Assembly (NCBI GenBank): GCA_018260445.1
Contig: JAGLBE010000023.1
Coordinates: 1-39,737, forward strand
Source of the DNA: Psychrobacter sp.
GTDB lineage: Bacteria; Pseudomonadota; Gammaproteobacteria; Pseudomonadales; Moraxellaceae
Length of the DNA: 39,737 nucleotides
Direction: 5' to 3'
This document shows positions 28,405-37,267 of the stretch, piece after piece (within the stretch, counting starts at the first letter, position 1; the number at the start of each line of letters is the position of its first letter). The notes under the pieces are model-generated. The model did not search any database. It saw only the letters and a list, made by a program, of their open reading frames with translations, and had not been told where the DNA came from. The translations under genes and the position numbers were made by a program.

Positions 28405-29109
28405 CTATTTATTAGCCAGACGATAAGGGATAGGATCTAAGGCTAAACCTGGGCCCATCGTGCTAGAAATTGTAATCTTTTTAATATAAACACCCTTTGA
28501 CGTGGCAGGTTTAGCACGTTTGATATCCGCTAATAGCGCCCGAGTGTTCTGCTCGATTTGCTCAAGGCTAAACCCAATTTGGCCGATAGTGGTATGAATA
28601 ATACCAGCTTTATCCACACGGTAAGTTGCCTGACCTGCTTTAGCATTGGTAACCGCTTCGGCAACGTTCGGCGTCACTGTACCCACTTTAGGATTCGGCA
28701 TAAGACCACGAGGGCCTAAAATAGTACCCAACTGACCAACAACACGCATCGCATCAGGAGCAGCAATCACCACATCAAAGTCAAGATTACCCGCTTTAAT
28801 TTGCTCGGCAAGATCGTCCATACCCACAATATCCGCACCGGCAGCTTTAGCAGATTCTGCGGCAGCACCTTGCGCAAATACGGCAACCCGTTTGGTTTTA
28901 CCGGTACCGGCAGGCAAATTTGTCGCACCACGTACCACTTGGTCTGATTTACGTGGATCCACACCCAGGTTGATAGCAATATCTACCGACTCTTTAAATT
29001 TAAGGGGGGGTAGTGAATTTAGAATTTGTACGGCTTCTTCAAGTGTATGTAGCTTTTCGTGCTCAACTTGTTCGGCAATCGCCTTTTGACGCTTGGTCAA
29101 TTTACTCAT
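28405..29109 (-). CDS. rplA: Ribosomal protein uL1
   Basis: The 234-residue protein has the L1 domain order: N-terminal helix [16 protein letters not shown], then [22 protein letters not shown], the central domain with [17 protein letters not shown] (about 130), and the C-terminal [17 protein letters not shown]1 binds 23S rRNA at the stalk and in E. coli represses translation of the L11 operon. Its ATG overlaps the rplK stop (TAATG), so the two genes are probably translationally coupled, and a GGAGG precedes it. Confidence 0.99.
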   Translation of the reverse strand: MSKLTKRQKAIAEQVEHEKLHTLEEAVQILNSLPPLKFKESVDIAINLGVDPRKSDQVVRGATNLPAGTGKTKRVAVFAQGAAAESAKAAGADIVGMDDLAEQIKAGNLDFDVVIAAPDAMRVVGQLGTILGPRGLMPNPKVGTVTPNVAEAVTNAKAGQATYRVDKAGIIHTTIGQIGFSLEQIEQNTRALLADIKRAKPATSKGVYIKKITISSTMGPGLALDPIPYRLANK

Positions 29110-29540
29110 TATAGTCCCTCCACAGTGATGCCCATTGAACGCGCAGTACCAGCGATGGTACGTACAGCAGCATCCAGGTCAGCAGCGGTTAAGTCAGCGT
29201 TTTTAGTTTGCACAATTTCTTCAAGCTGAGCACGGGTCACTTTACCCACTTTGGTGAGGTTAGGCACACCAGACCCTTTGGCGATGCCTGCCGCTTTACG
29301 TAGCAAATAAGCAGCCGGCGGCGACTTCATAATAAAGGTAAAAGATTTATCGGCATACACCGTAATTTCAGTCGGAATCGGTAGACCCGGTTCCTGATTA
29401 CTGGTTGCTGCGTTAAATTCTTTACAAAATGCCATGATGTTCACGCCTTTTTGACCCAATGCAGGACCAATTGGCGGTGATGGGTTTGCTTTGCCAGCAG
29501 GCACTTGCAATTTGATGTAACCATCAATTTTTTTAGCCAT
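29109..29540 (-). CDS. rplK: Ribosomal protein uL11
   Basis: The product is 143 residues and begins [20 protein letters not shown]. The frame continues upstream to 29579, but the ATG at 29538-29540 with GGAG seven bases before it gives the usual N-terminus. The proline-rich [17 protein letters not shown] and the C-terminal rRNA-binding domain ending in [13 protein letters not shown] are both clear. L11 lies at the GTPase-associated centre of the 50S subunit. The stop codon overlaps the rplA start by one base. Confidence 0.99.
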   Translation of the reverse strand: MAKKIDGYIKLQVPAGKANPSPPIGPALGQKGVNIMAFCKEFNAATSNQEPGLPIPTEITVYADKSFTFIMKSPPAAYLLRKAAGIAKGSGVPNLTKVGKVTRAQLEEIVQTKNADLTAADLDAAVRTIAGTARSMGITVEGL

Positions 29541-29670
29541 GATTTTTCTCCAATACGGGTGATAACGCCTTTTTAGCAACGTTTAACAACGGTATACCAA
29601 TTGCTTGATAACCTTATAGATAACCGTTTAAAATTAGCTCCCCGGTTGTTAATGTCTAACAGGGCTGAGA

Positions 29671-30201
29671 TTAGCTGAGCTTTTCAACCTTGTTAAACTC
29701 GAGTTCGACCTGGGTTGGTCTATTAAATACGTTTACCGTAAGTTGTAACTTAGATTTTTCATAATCCACCTTTTCAACCATCCCCTTAAAGTCGGTAAAC
29801 GGCCCGTCAATGACCAGCACTTCTTCACCCGGCTCAAATAAGGTTTTTGGACGTGGCGCTTCTTCATTTTGTTTCAAGCGATTTAAAATTCTGTCAGCTT
29901 CAACTTCAGTGATGGGCGCTGGATTTTCTGGTGTACCGCCAATAAAACCGGTGATACGTGGACAGTCTTTGACAATGTGCCAAGTGTCATCACTCATTTC
30001 CATCTGTATTAACACATAGCCTGGAAAGAATTTACGCTCACTTTTACGTTTTTTGCCGTCTCTCATTTCAACGACTTCTTCGGTGGGGACTAACACCTCA
30101 CCAAATTGATCCGCATAATCGCTACGATTGATACGTTCCGTCAAATAGCGTTGGACCTGCTTTTCATACCCTGAAAAGGCTTGCACAATATACCAGCGCA
30201 T
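29671..30201 (-). CDS. nusG: Transcription elongation and antitermination factor NusG
   Basis: The 176-residue protein begins [20 protein letters not shown]. Longer starts exist (an ATG at 30211-30213 and a frame to 30264), but the ATG at 30199-30201 has GGAG six bases upstream and matches Acinetobacter-type N-termini. The NGN domain covers residues 1-115, with [12 protein letters not shown], and the C-terminal KOW domain starts near [20 protein letters not shown]. NusG binds the polymerase clamp to suppress pausing and links to Rho or ribosomal S10. It lies between secE and rplK in the usual order. Confidence 0.98.
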   Translation of the reverse strand: MRWYIVQAFSGYEKQVQRYLTERINRSDYADQFGEVLVPTEEVVEMRDGKKRKSERKFFPGYVLIQMEMSDDTWHIVKDCPRITGFIGGTPENPAPITEVEADRILNRLKQNEEAPRPKTLFEPGEEVLVIDGPFTDFKGMVEKVDYEKSKLQLTVNVFNRPTQVELEFNKVEKLS

Positions 30202-30383
30202 CTCATTCTCCATAACGTCAATCAAACAATCTTTAATGAAAAAAAGGCTGGATGGCTTATACAATGCATGCTATAAAGCCCAGCCTACGCAAAATTATTG
30301 TAAATTTCCTAATCCAGCTGTTTATGGTATCTACTAGTGACCATCTCATGTTGACTAGCTACTCTTTTTTGCTTACCGGCTAC

Positions 30384-30869
30384 TTATTGCCCGATAAACA
30401 ACCCTACCAAACGGGTAAATACCGTATCTAAAATCCATACGATAACAGCGACAATACCGATAACCACAAGAGACTGCCAAGTATACTGAGTGGTTTCGCT
30501 TTTGCTAGGCCATGTTACTCGGCGTAATTCGATGCCCGCATCTTGCAATAGTATTTTAAAACTACGACCTTGGTGCGTCAGGGCCAAGCAGATTAAGGTC
30601 AATAGGGCAAGCGCCGCAATGATACCGACTCGAACCCAAATATCATTGGCTGGCTGCCAGATGCCCGGAAGCTTGGTACCCACAAACGTGGCGCCTATTA
30701 AGGCCGCAAAAGCAATGACCCACAAAGCTATGTCTTTTGGTGAGCGGGTTTTGGCAATTTCGACAGCGCTAGGCTTCTGTTTGGCGAGCTGTCTCTTATT
30801 GAGCAAGTCATGAGCGCTCTGTTTAGCCGCAGATAACGAGGTATCTAAGTCATCTTGTTGCTTGCTCAT
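30384..30869 (-). CDS. secE: Preprotein translocase subunit SecE
   Basis: SecE braces SecY in the inner-membrane translocon. This 161-residue form has three predicted membrane segments: IALWVIAFAALIGATFVG (about 47-64), VGIIAALALLTLICLAL (about 82-98) and a C-terminal one (VVIGIVAVIVWILDTVFT). The essential conserved amphipathic stretch GIELRRVTWPSKSETTQYT lies between the second and third. It is longer than the 127-residue E. coli protein mainly by a charged, disordered N-terminal tail (1-45). An AAGG precedes the ATG at 30869. nusG follows 182 bases downstream. Confidence 0.96.
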   Translation of the reverse strand: MSKQQDDLDTSLSAAKQSAHDLLNKRQLAKQKPSAVEIAKTRSPKDIALWVIAFAALIGATFVGTKLPGIWQPANDIWVRVGIIAALALLTLICLALTHQGRSFKILLQDAGIELRRVTWPSKSETTQYTWQSLVVIGIVAVIVWILDTVFTRLVGLFIGQ

Positions 30870-30995
30870 AATAGACTTGCCTTAAGACGCAGACGATTAA
30901 TTAAACCGCATAATGGTATGCTAGAAAAAGAGAGTACTTAAAAAGAGTGCTTATCATAAAGGCTAGAGGAATATAAACGACTAAACACTAATATA

Positions 30996-31071
30996 TGGCA
31001 GGCGATGTAGGAATCGAACCTACGACCCTCGGTTTTGGAAACCGATGCTCTACCAACTGAGCTAACCGCCT
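30996..31071 (-). tRNA. tRNA-Trp (CCA)
   Basis: The 76-base cloverleaf has acceptor AGGCGGT paired with ATCGCCT, anticodon CCA in the loop TTCCAAA, the T-loop TTCGATT and an encoded CCA end. It lies between tuf and secE and is read in the same direction as both. Confidence 0.97.
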
Positions 31072-31084
31072 TTAGAGGTTGGAT

Positions 31085-31112
31085 ATTATACAAGTTTTTA
31101 CGTTCAATGCAA
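31085..31112 (-). promoter_or_regulatory. Promoter for tRNA-Trp-secE-nusG-rpl transcription
   Basis: On the minus strand a perfect TATAAT (31085-31090) ends 14 bases upstream of the tRNA-Trp 5' end. TTGCAT lies 16 bases before it. The tuf terminator just upstream (31176-31199) makes an independent start here likely. A second weaker pair (TTGACC and TATATA, 19 apart) overlaps further upstream. Confidence 0.6.
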
Positions 31113-31175
31113 GTTATATAGTGGCTTTTTTAGCAGTAAGGTCAACTTCTCTTGATAAAACCTGCCAAACAAAGA

Positions 31176-31199
31176 AAACCGCCTCAATTGAGGCGGTTT
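31176..31199 (-). terminator. Rho-independent terminator of tuf
   Basis: A perfect 24-base palindrome, with each arm reading AAACCGCCTCAA, is followed on the minus strand by TTTTCTTTG-type T-rich sequence. It lies 72 bases beyond the tuf stop and separates tuf from tRNA-Trp. Its symmetry and T-rich ends on both sides would let it work in either direction. Confidence 0.85.
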
Positions 31200-31271
31200 A
31201 TGATAACGGTATGCATCAATGATGATCTAATCAGGCTTGATAGATTAAACCAGACAATCATCAGTCAATCA

Positions 31272-32462
31272 CTAGTCTTTAACCGTTGCCACAACACCAG
31301 CGCCAACAGTACGGCCGCCTTCACGAATCGCAAAACGTAAGCCTTTGTCCATAGCGATTGGGTGGATAAGCTCAACACTCATCTCAACGTTATCACCCGG
31401 CATCACCATCTCAGTGCCTTCTTGCAACTGAATAGCACCAGTCACGTCCGTTGTGCGGAAATAGAACTGTGGACGATAGCCGTTTAGGAATGGCGTATGA
31501 CGGCCACCCTCTTCTTTTGATAACACGTACACTTCGGCGTCAAACTTGGTGTGCGGGGTGATTGAACCTGGTTTTGCTAATACTTGACCACGTTGTACGT
31601 CTTCACGTTTGGTACCCCGTAATAGCACACCACAGTTTTCGCCCGCACGACCTTCGTCTAGCAGTTTGCGGAACATCTCAACACCGGTACAGGTGGTTTT
31701 TTGGGTGTCACGAATACCAATAATTTCGATTTCGTCACCAATACGCACGATACCTGATTCAACGCGGCCCGTTACAACGGTACCACGTCCAGAGATAGAG
31801 AAGACGTCTTCGATAGGCATTAAGAAGGCTTTGTCGATGTCACGCTCAGGCTCAGGAATATAGGTGTCTAACGTGCTGAGCAGTTCAAGTACGGCAGGCT
31901 CACCATAGATGCCTTGCTCACCTCTTAGTGCTTCGGTGGCAGAGCCTTTGATGATGGGGGTATCATCACCAGGGAAGTCGTAGTCAGATAGCAATTCACG
32001 CACTTCCATTTCAACCAGTTCAAGCAGCTCTTCGTCGTCTACCACGTCACACTTGTTCATGAATACCATGATGTAAGGGACGCCAACCTGACGCGATAAT
32101 AAGATGTGCTCACGCGTTTGTGGCATTGGGCCGTCAGTGGCAGATACAACAAGAATTGCACCGTCCATTTGCGCCGCACCGGTAATCATGTTTTTCACAT
32201 AGTCGGCGTGACCTGGGCAATCGACGTGCGCATAGTGACGGGCTTCAGTGTCATATTCGATGTGTGAGGTGTTGATGGTGATGCCGCGCGCTTTTTCTTC
32301 TGGTGCTGAGTCAATTGAGGCATAGTCTTTGGCTTCGCCACCAAAAGTTTTTGCAGCAACGGTTGCGATAGCGGCAGTTAACGTGGTTTTTCCGTGGTCG
32401 ACGTGACCAATGGTGCCTACGTTGACATGCGGTTTTAGTCGTTCAAACTTGGCCTTTGCCAT
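31272..32462 (-). CDS. tuf: Elongation factor Tu
   Basis: The 396-residue GTPase delivers aminoacyl-tRNA to the ribosome. G1 is GHVDHGKTT (about 19-27), the switch 1 region holds [13 protein letters not shown]3 is DCPGHADYV (about 81-89), G4 is NKCD (about 136-139), and domains 2 and 3 follow with [13 protein letters not shown] and a C-terminus ending [10 protein letters not shown]. The start ATG at 32460-32462 opens [20 protein letters not shown]. It follows four tRNA genes on the same strand, the arrangement of the E. coli tufB operon; whether a second tuf copy exists elsewhere cannot be seen here. Confidence 0.99.
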   Translation of the reverse strand: MAKAKFERLKPHVNVGTIGHVDHGKTTLTAAIATVAAKTFGGEAKDYASIDSAPEEKARGITINTSHIEYDTEARHYAHVDCPGHADYVKNMITGAAQMDGAILVVSATDGPMPQTREHILLSRQVGVPYIMVFMNKCDVVDDEELLELVEMEVRELLSDYDFPGDDTPIIKGSATEALRGEQGIYGEPAVLELLSTLDTYIPEPERDIDKAFLMPIEDVFSISGRGTVVTGRVESGIVRIGDEIEIIGIRDTQKTTCTGVEMFRKLLDEGRAGENCGVLLRGTKREDVQRGQVLAKPGSITPHTKFDAEVYVLSKEEGGRHTPFLNGYRPQFYFRTTDVTGAIQLQEGTEMVMPGDNVEMSVELIHPIAMDKGLRFAIREGGRTVGAGVVATVKD

Positions 32463-32780
32463 GAGTAATGTCCTTTTTTTTGGGTTTACTGAAATTTGGA
32501 GTTACTAAAAATAGTATTATTTAAGGTGTCTAATAAATAATGGTAACTCATTACTGTCTTTTTAATAACACTAAAAGGCAACACGAAGTGCTGCCTAACT
32601 AACCATTCACTATAACCTTTCATTACTTAGCTGCAAGGTCATCAGTTGCCCTTGTTAATAAACAAACTGCCCCATAATCGGACAATTTTTAAACACTTTA
32701 AGCTAAACGCTTTGTTAGTCGTACTGCATGACAACCAACCAGTATACATAACCATAATCATAATAGCACAAACTAAATAA
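32463..32780 (-). other. tRNA-Thr to tuf leader region
   Basis: These 318 bases between tRNA-Thr(GGT) and tuf contain no gene. A hairpin followed by a short T-run lies at 32573-32595 and is listed separately. The rest is AT-rich without clear signals. Confidence 0.5.
32573..32595 (-). terminator. Possible attenuator hairpin between tRNA-Thr and tuf
   Basis: On the minus strand GGCAGCAC and GTGTTGCC pair (one G-T wobble) around a TTC loop, followed by TTTT. The CACTTCGTG core resembles a stable UUCG-type tip. It is located about 110 bases before tuf and could partly terminate transcription arriving from the tRNA genes. Confidence 0.4.
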
Positions 32781-32855
<75 letters not shown>

Positions 32856-32923
32856 ACATGGTCTAAATATTAAACCATTTATTTTAACACTTTTGCTAGC
32901 ATCTAACTTGATACAATCTAATA

Positions 32924-32997
32924 TGGAGCGGGTGGCGGGAATCGAACCCGCGTCATTAGCTTGGAAGGCTAAGGTGTTACCATTATACCACACCCGC
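32924..32997 (-). tRNA. tRNA-Gly (TCC)
   Basis: The 74-base cloverleaf has acceptor GCGGGTG paired with CACCCGC, anticodon TCC in the loop CTTCCAA, the T-loop TTCGATT and encoded CCA. It is the counterpart of E. coli glyT. Confidence 0.97.
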
Positions 32998-33097
32998 AGT
33001 ATTGCAGAATCAACGACTGCTATACAGCATCAGGGTTTAGGCTGATTTGGATGGACTTTAAATGTTATATAGAGATAGTGGTACCAGAACTAGAATA

Positions 33098-33181
33098 TGG
33101 TGGTGGGGGAAGGATTCGAACCTTCGAAGCTTTCGCGACAGAGTTACAGTCTGTTGGGTTTGACCGCTCCCCAACCCCACC
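33098..33181 (-). tRNA. tRNA-Tyr (GTA)
   Basis: A type II tRNA with long variable arm: acceptor GGTGGGG paired with CCCCACC, anticodon GTA in the loop CTGTAAC, the T-loop TTCGAAT and encoded CCA. It is the counterpart of E. coli tyrU. Confidence 0.97.
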
Positions 33182-33267
33182 TGATCCGTAAAACCAATTA
33201 TCTGCCCAATATGGGCAGTAGTCTTACTCAATAATACTTAAATTATCATATTGCTTACTTTAACAAG

Positions 33268-33343
<76 letters not shown>

Positions 33344-33365
33344 TTGTTCCTGCAAAGTGGGGAGT

Positions 33366-33393
33366 ATTCTATCAAATATTTCTGGCTTTGCAA
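33366..33393 (-). promoter_or_regulatory. Promoter of the tRNA-Thr-Tyr-Gly-Thr-tuf operon
   Basis: On the minus strand TTGCAA (33388-33393) and TAGAAT (33366-33371) are separated by 16 bases, with the tRNA 5' end 22 bases downstream. The bases after the -10 box (ACTCCCC) form a G/C-rich discriminator of the kind found at stringently controlled stable-RNA promoters. The -35 box lies inside an inverted repeat. Confidence 0.65.
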
Positions 33394-33425
33394 CCCTTAA
33401 ATTTAAAAAACTTTAAAAGGGTTGC
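33390..33425. repeat. Inverted repeat overlapping the tRNA-tuf promoter
   Basis: GCAACCCTT at 33390-33398 pairs with AAGGGTTGC at 33417-33425, and A/T-rich extension can lengthen the stem. It starts inside the -35 box of the tRNA-tuf promoter and lies downstream of the FHA gene. It may be that gene's transcription end or an operator; there is no T-run after it. Confidence 0.5.
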
Positions 33426-33460
33426 ACTCTGTATTCTTTTTTAGGCGAAATACTCTTGTT

Positions 33461-34435
33461 TTATGCAGAAACACCGCTACCAAACAGCCAAATGGCGATA
33501 GCAAGAATAATAATGGCTAATATAATCATTATCCACTTGCCGTTGCCGCCACCTGTTGCCGTTGCCGGCTGACCTTGGGCAGTTGACGTGGTAGTAGCAG
33601 CATTGCTATGACCCTTGACTACCGGATTGGTGATAGAGGGCGCTGGCTTAGGGTTTAACGTCGATTGCGGCTCATCATGATTGACACCAACCGTGCCCGA
33701 AAACTTAGCCGCTGCCGCTTGCTTGGCCCGTAACACCTCGGGATCGGCCTCTGCTGCCAGTTCTTTAAAATGTTCGGCGCTGGTCTCGTCATCATGGCGG
33801 GTATGCACGGTGCCATCTGGTTTATTTAAGGGTTGGGTTGTGGCTTTATGATGCGTGTCCTGATCGGGATCGCCCACCGGAATTGGCGCCTCAAGCTCTT
33901 CTTTGAGTTTGGCCTCGGTGATGGTATCAACGTCTTGTGTTTTTACCGGATAATCGTCTTGTGCCGTTAGTGTGTGTTCTTCCGGTACTGCTTGGGGCTC
34001 GGGAGCTACGGTTGTTGACGTACTGGCCGCTACTGGGCTTGCACTTGTTGCGAGCACCGGCTCACTTTGACTGGATTGACTGGCTTCACTAACTGGGTTG
34101 GGCTGCGATGCTTGATGCGGCAAAGCTTGGTTGACCCTAAAATGAAACGTCGCAAAGCTTACGGTATCGTTTAGTTTAAGATGTTTGGACTTATTGGCAT
34201 CTATTTTAATATCATTGACGAGCGTGCCGTTTGACGAGCCTAAATCCTTAATAAATAGCTTCCCGTTTAAGACGTTTAACTCGGCATGTTGGCGCGACAC
34301 TTGTTTGCTGCCCAAAACCACATCGTTCTCCTTGCCACGGCCGATAGTTAAGGTGTCCGCCACCGTCAAGGTTAAATCACCCAATGCCTCGGTAAGCGCC
34401 TTTAGCTGCCATTGTTTTTGGTTTGCAGTCGTCAT
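33461..34435 (-). CDS. FHA-domain protein with C-terminal membrane anchor
   Basis: The 324-residue protein has an N-terminal forkhead-associated domain (about 20-100) with the family motifs IGRGKENDVVL, SRQHAELN and DLGSSNGTLVND, which bind phosphothreonine peptides. Then comes a long Pro/Ala/Thr/Glu/Asp linker (about 105-295). A single hydrophobic segment lies at the end (WIMIILAIIILAIAIWLF, about 301-318), with only a few residues after it. There is no signal peptide, so the FHA domain should face the cytoplasm, tail-anchored in the inner membrane. The partner, presumably a Ser/Thr kinase substrate, is not in the window. The ATG at 34433-34435 has GGAGG seven bases upstream. It precedes the tRNA-tuf operon on the same strand. 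Confidence 0.85.
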   Translation of the reverse strand: MTTANQKQWQLKALTEALGDLTLTVADTLTIGRGKENDVVLGSKQVSRQHAELNVLNGKLFIKDLGSSNGTLVNDIKIDANKSKHLKLNDTVSFATFHFRVNQALPHQASQPNPVSEASQSSQSEPVLATSASPVAASTSTTVAPEPQAVPEEHTLTAQDDYPVKTQDVDTITEAKLKEELEAPIPVGDPDQDTHHKATTQPLNKPDGTVHTRHDDETSAEHFKELAAEADPEVLRAKQAAAAKFSGTVGVNHDEPQSTLNPKPAPSITNPVVKGHSNAATTTSTAQGQPATATGGGNGKWIMIILAIIILAIAIWLFGSGVSA

Positions 34436-34754
34436 TGCGAGCCTCCACTTTTAATGTATGGTTGATAGTCAATAATCTTTGCTGTTATTCATAAATACAA
34501 TACAGGGACGTAAAAACATTTGTTATCCATAATTTGTAATGATATTTGGCGCGATGCAGCTGCGACTCTCTCATTTTGAGATAACTATATTGAGATAACT
34601 ATATTGAGTTAACTATAATCTCTATCACCACTGTATCGACTTATGCCGTATTTAGCATCAACCTTTACAATGAGGACTTACGCAAAAATAATTTTACCTT
34701 GTTAAAAACGACTGGTCACATCTTCTCAAAATGCGTAAGTCCTAACAATATAAA
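34436..34754. other. prfC-FHA intergenic region
   Basis: This 319-base gap carries a small inverted-repeat element next to the prfC stop (34673-34743) and a short duplication of ATATTGAG near 34585-34610. I see no gene. The upstream promoter of the FHA gene is probably in the AT-rich part. Confidence 0.5.
34673..34743. mobile_element. Small inverted-repeat element (71 bp), possible MITE remnant
   Basis: AGGACTTACGCA (34673-34684) is repeated exactly in reverse complement at 34732-34743. The 47-base interior is AT-rich and non-coding. The 12-bp perfect ends resemble transposon termini, but the element is very short and no clear target duplication is visible. A long hairpin terminating prfC transcription is the alternative. 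Confidence 0.5.
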
Positions 34755-36350
34755 TCAATGTTCACGGGAACTGCTAAACTCGATTTCTGGATAACGTTCT
34801 TGCATCAGTTGTAAATTCACCCGACTAGGGGCAAGATAAGTCAGATAACCACCACCATCAAGCGACAATTGGTCATGGGCTTTTTTCTTAAATTTGGCGA
34901 GTGCAATCTCATCATCGCAGTGTATCCAGCGCACGGTGGCTATCGATACCGGCTCAAACGTACACTGTACTTTATACTCTTCCTTTAAACGATGGGCGAC
35001 CACTTCAAACTGCAGTACCCCGACTGCGCCTAAGATTAAATCATTATTGATTTGCGGCATAAATACCTGCGTTGCCCCCTCCTCGCTAAGCTGCTGCAAG
35101 CCTTTTTGTAAGGCCTTGGATTTAAGCGGGTCTTTGAGCACCACGCGCTGAAACAGCTCGGGCGCAAAATGCGGTATGCCCGTAAAGTTGAGCACCTCGC
35201 CCTCAGTAAAGCTATCGCCGATGCCGATGGTGCCATGATTGTGTAGGCCAATAATGTCGCCGGGATACGCTTCCTCTAACGCCTCACGGTCGCCTGCCAA
35301 AAAGGTGAGCGCATCGGTAATCCGCACCTCTTTACCAAGGCGCACATGATTCATTTTCATGCCCTTCTCATATTTGCCGGAGCACACCCGCATAAACGCA
35401 ATGCGGTCACGGTGCCGCGGGTCCATATTGGCTTGTATTTTAAACACAAAGCCACTAAATTCGGTCTCATTGGCCGCTACGATGCGCTCATTGGTCGGAT
35501 GATTTTTGGGCGGCGGTGCGTATTTAATTAAGGTATCGAGCACCATATTGACCCCAAAATTGCCAAGCGCCGTACCAAACAGTACTGGGGTCATTTTTCC
35601 TGCTAAAAAAGCCTCAACTGTAAAGTCCTCTAAGGCCATTTGGATTAACTCAAGCGACTCTTCAAAAGCAGCAAACGCCATATCGCCTAAACGGTTGCGC
35701 ACGTCGGGATAATCGTAACCCTCTCGAGTTTCAATCTCGGTAATCTCGCCGCCATGTCCTTTTTGATAAAAGTAGGTTTTGTTTTCGGTTAAATGATACA
35801 CCCCAACAAAATCTTGCCCCATACCCACCGGCCAAGTGAACGGCACACACTTGATGTTAAGCACGGTTTCAATTTCACTGAGCAGCTCTAGGGGGTCGCG
35901 AACTTGACGATCAAGTTTGTTCACAAAGGAGATGATAGGCGTGTCGCGCATACGACATACTTCCATTAATTTGACCGTTCGCGCCTCGACCCCTTTGGCG
36001 CCATCAATCATCATTAACGCACTGTCAACCGCGGTTAGGGTGCGGTAGGTGTCTTCACTAAAGTCGGCATGCCCCGGGGTATCGAGCAGATTAACCATAT
36101 GATTGTTATAAGGAAACTGCATAACCGAGGTGGTGATAGAGATGCCCCGTTCTTTCTCCATGCTCATCCAGTCCGAGGTGGCATGTCGGTCAGATTTGCG
36201 GCCTTTAATCTCTCCTGTCACCTGAATGGCTTTGCCCCATAACAATAGCTTTTCGGTCATGGTGGTTTTACCCGCATCAGGATGCGAGATAATGGCAAAG
36301 GTACGGCGTATGGCGACTTCTTTGTTTAAAATTTTTGAATCTACACTCAT
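34755..36350 (-). CDS. prfC: Peptide chain release factor 3
   Basis: RF3 is a translational GTPase that recycles RF1 and RF2 from the ribosome after peptide release. The 531-residue product (E. coli 529) has G1 SHPDAGKTT (about 20-28), the switch region [15 protein letters not shown]3 [12 protein letters not shown] (about 90), G4 NKLD (about 145) and the RF3-specific central and C-terminal domains ([25 protein letters not shown]). The start ATG at 36348-36350 opens [22 protein letters not shown]; the Shine-Dalgarno is weak. It stands alone between the FHA gene and the divergently oriented Ohr genes. Confidence 0.98.
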   Translation of the reverse strand: MSVDSKILNKEVAIRRTFAIISHPDAGKTTMTEKLLLWGKAIQVTGEIKGRKSDRHATSDWMSMEKERGISITTSVMQFPYNNHMVNLLDTPGHADFSEDTYRTLTAVDSALMMIDGAKGVEARTVKLMEVCRMRDTPIISFVNKLDRQVRDPLELLSEIETVLNIKCVPFTWPVGMGQDFVGVYHLTENKTYFYQKGHGGEITEIETREGYDYPDVRNRLGDMAFAAFEESLELIQMALEDFTVEAFLAGKMTPVLFGTALGNFGVNMVLDTLIKYAPPPKNHPTNERIVAANETEFSGFVFKIQANMDPRHRDRIAFMRVCSGKYEKGMKMNHVRLGKEVRITDALTFLAGDREALEEAYPGDIIGLHNHGTIGIGDSFTEGEVLNFTGIPHFAPELFQRVVLKDPLKSKALQKGLQQLSEEGATQVFMPQINNDLILGAVGVLQFEVVAHRLKEEYKVQCTFEPVSIATVRWIHCDDEIALAKFKKKAHDQLSLDGGGYLTYLAPSRVNLQLMQERYPEIEFSSSREH

Positions 36351-36736
36351 AGTTTGGACTTCGACTTAAATATTTGGGTTAAGATACTAGGGTTCAGGTA
36401 TTTATAATAGTGGACGTATTGTAGCGGATTTTGACAAATGGTGCAGAAGAGGTTATGCGTCCTGTTAGCAACAGACGCTACTGTCACCTGTTTTGAGCCT
36501 TGGGCAATGCAAACTGGCCTACTAACTTGACCAAGACTTACAAGATTTCAGCAAACGCTTACAACCCCAAGACGCTAAATAAAGCCGTGTTTGATACTAT
36601 AACTAAGCTATTCAACTGGGCTGTTCAACTAAGCTAGCCGATTTATAGACCTTGCCAAATAAATACTCCAGTTAAGCTATCTGCGATGCAGCATAACTAT
36701 AATGAAATGAAAATGAATGACCATAAAAGGACCATA
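36351..36736. other. Divergent region between prfC and the first Ohr gene
   Basis: These 386 bases lie between divergently transcribed genes. They should hold both promoters, but I found no convincing -35/-10 pair and no clear OhrR-type operator. A candidate TATAAT on the plus strand stands about 35 bases before the Ohr start without a matching -35 box. Confidence 0.45.
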
Positions 36737-37159
36737 ATGACCATGAAAACCACCTATGCAACAACTGCCACCGCAACAGAGGGCCGTATGGGCGAGGCGA
36801 CATTGAGTGACAGTAAGTTAGTCATTAATATGCAGCCCCCTAGCCCATCCGCTGACGGTAACAACCCAGAACAACTTTTTGCGATGGCATTTGGCGCTTG
36901 TTTTGACGGCGACATTGATATTGTGCAGAAAAAGAATAAGGTTAAGTTTGACCATGTTACCCAAACAGAGGTTGATCTGTTAGTCGGCGAGCATAACGAA
37001 CATAGATTGGCCGTAAAGATTCACGTGATTGCCAGTAATACCGACCTAAGTAGCGAGGCTGTGCAAAGTGTTGTTGATGAAGCCTTTGCGATGTGCGCTT
37101 ATGCAAATACGGTGCGAGACAACGTAGTGACGGCAGTGACTTCTGAATTAAAGTCGTGA
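36737..37159 (+). CDS. Ohr/OsmC-family peroxidase, divergent paralogue
   Basis: The 140-residue product keeps the Ohr layout: TEGRMGEATLSDS with the conserved Arg17, NPEQLFAMAFGACF with Glu45 and the peroxidatic Cys55, and a second cysteine, Cys120, in AMCAYANTVR where typical Ohr has CPYS. Ohr enzymes reduce organic hydroperoxides with lipoylated proteins as reductant. The next gene is a canonical paralogue, so this copy is probably a diverged duplicate with altered substrate. The frame extends to 36686, but AGGA at 36728-36731 points to the ATG at 36737; the ATG at 36743 is an alternative. The last codons lie in a triplicated 13-base repeat. Confidence 0.82.
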   Translation: MTMKTTYATTATATEGRMGEATLSDSKLVINMQPPSPSADGNNPEQLFAMAFGACFDGDIDIVQKKNKVKFDHVTQTEVDLLVGEHNEHRLAVKIHVIASNTDLSSEAVQSVVDEAFAMCAYANTVRDNVVTAVTSELKS

Positions 37160-37184
37160 ATTAAAGTCGTGAATTAAAGCCGTG
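37145..37184. repeat. 13-bp repeat at the 3' end of the first Ohr gene
   Basis: The unit GAATTAAAGTCGT occurs three times in succession, the third with one change (GCCGT). The first copy covers the last codons and the stop, so the duplications lie just beyond the stop codon. Confidence 0.85.
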
Positions 37185-37267
37185 CCGTCATTCGAGCCTT
37201 ACCAACACTAAACTACGCCTTAGCAAGCAAATTTAAATCTCCAAAACACAACAATAAAGGATGCAAT

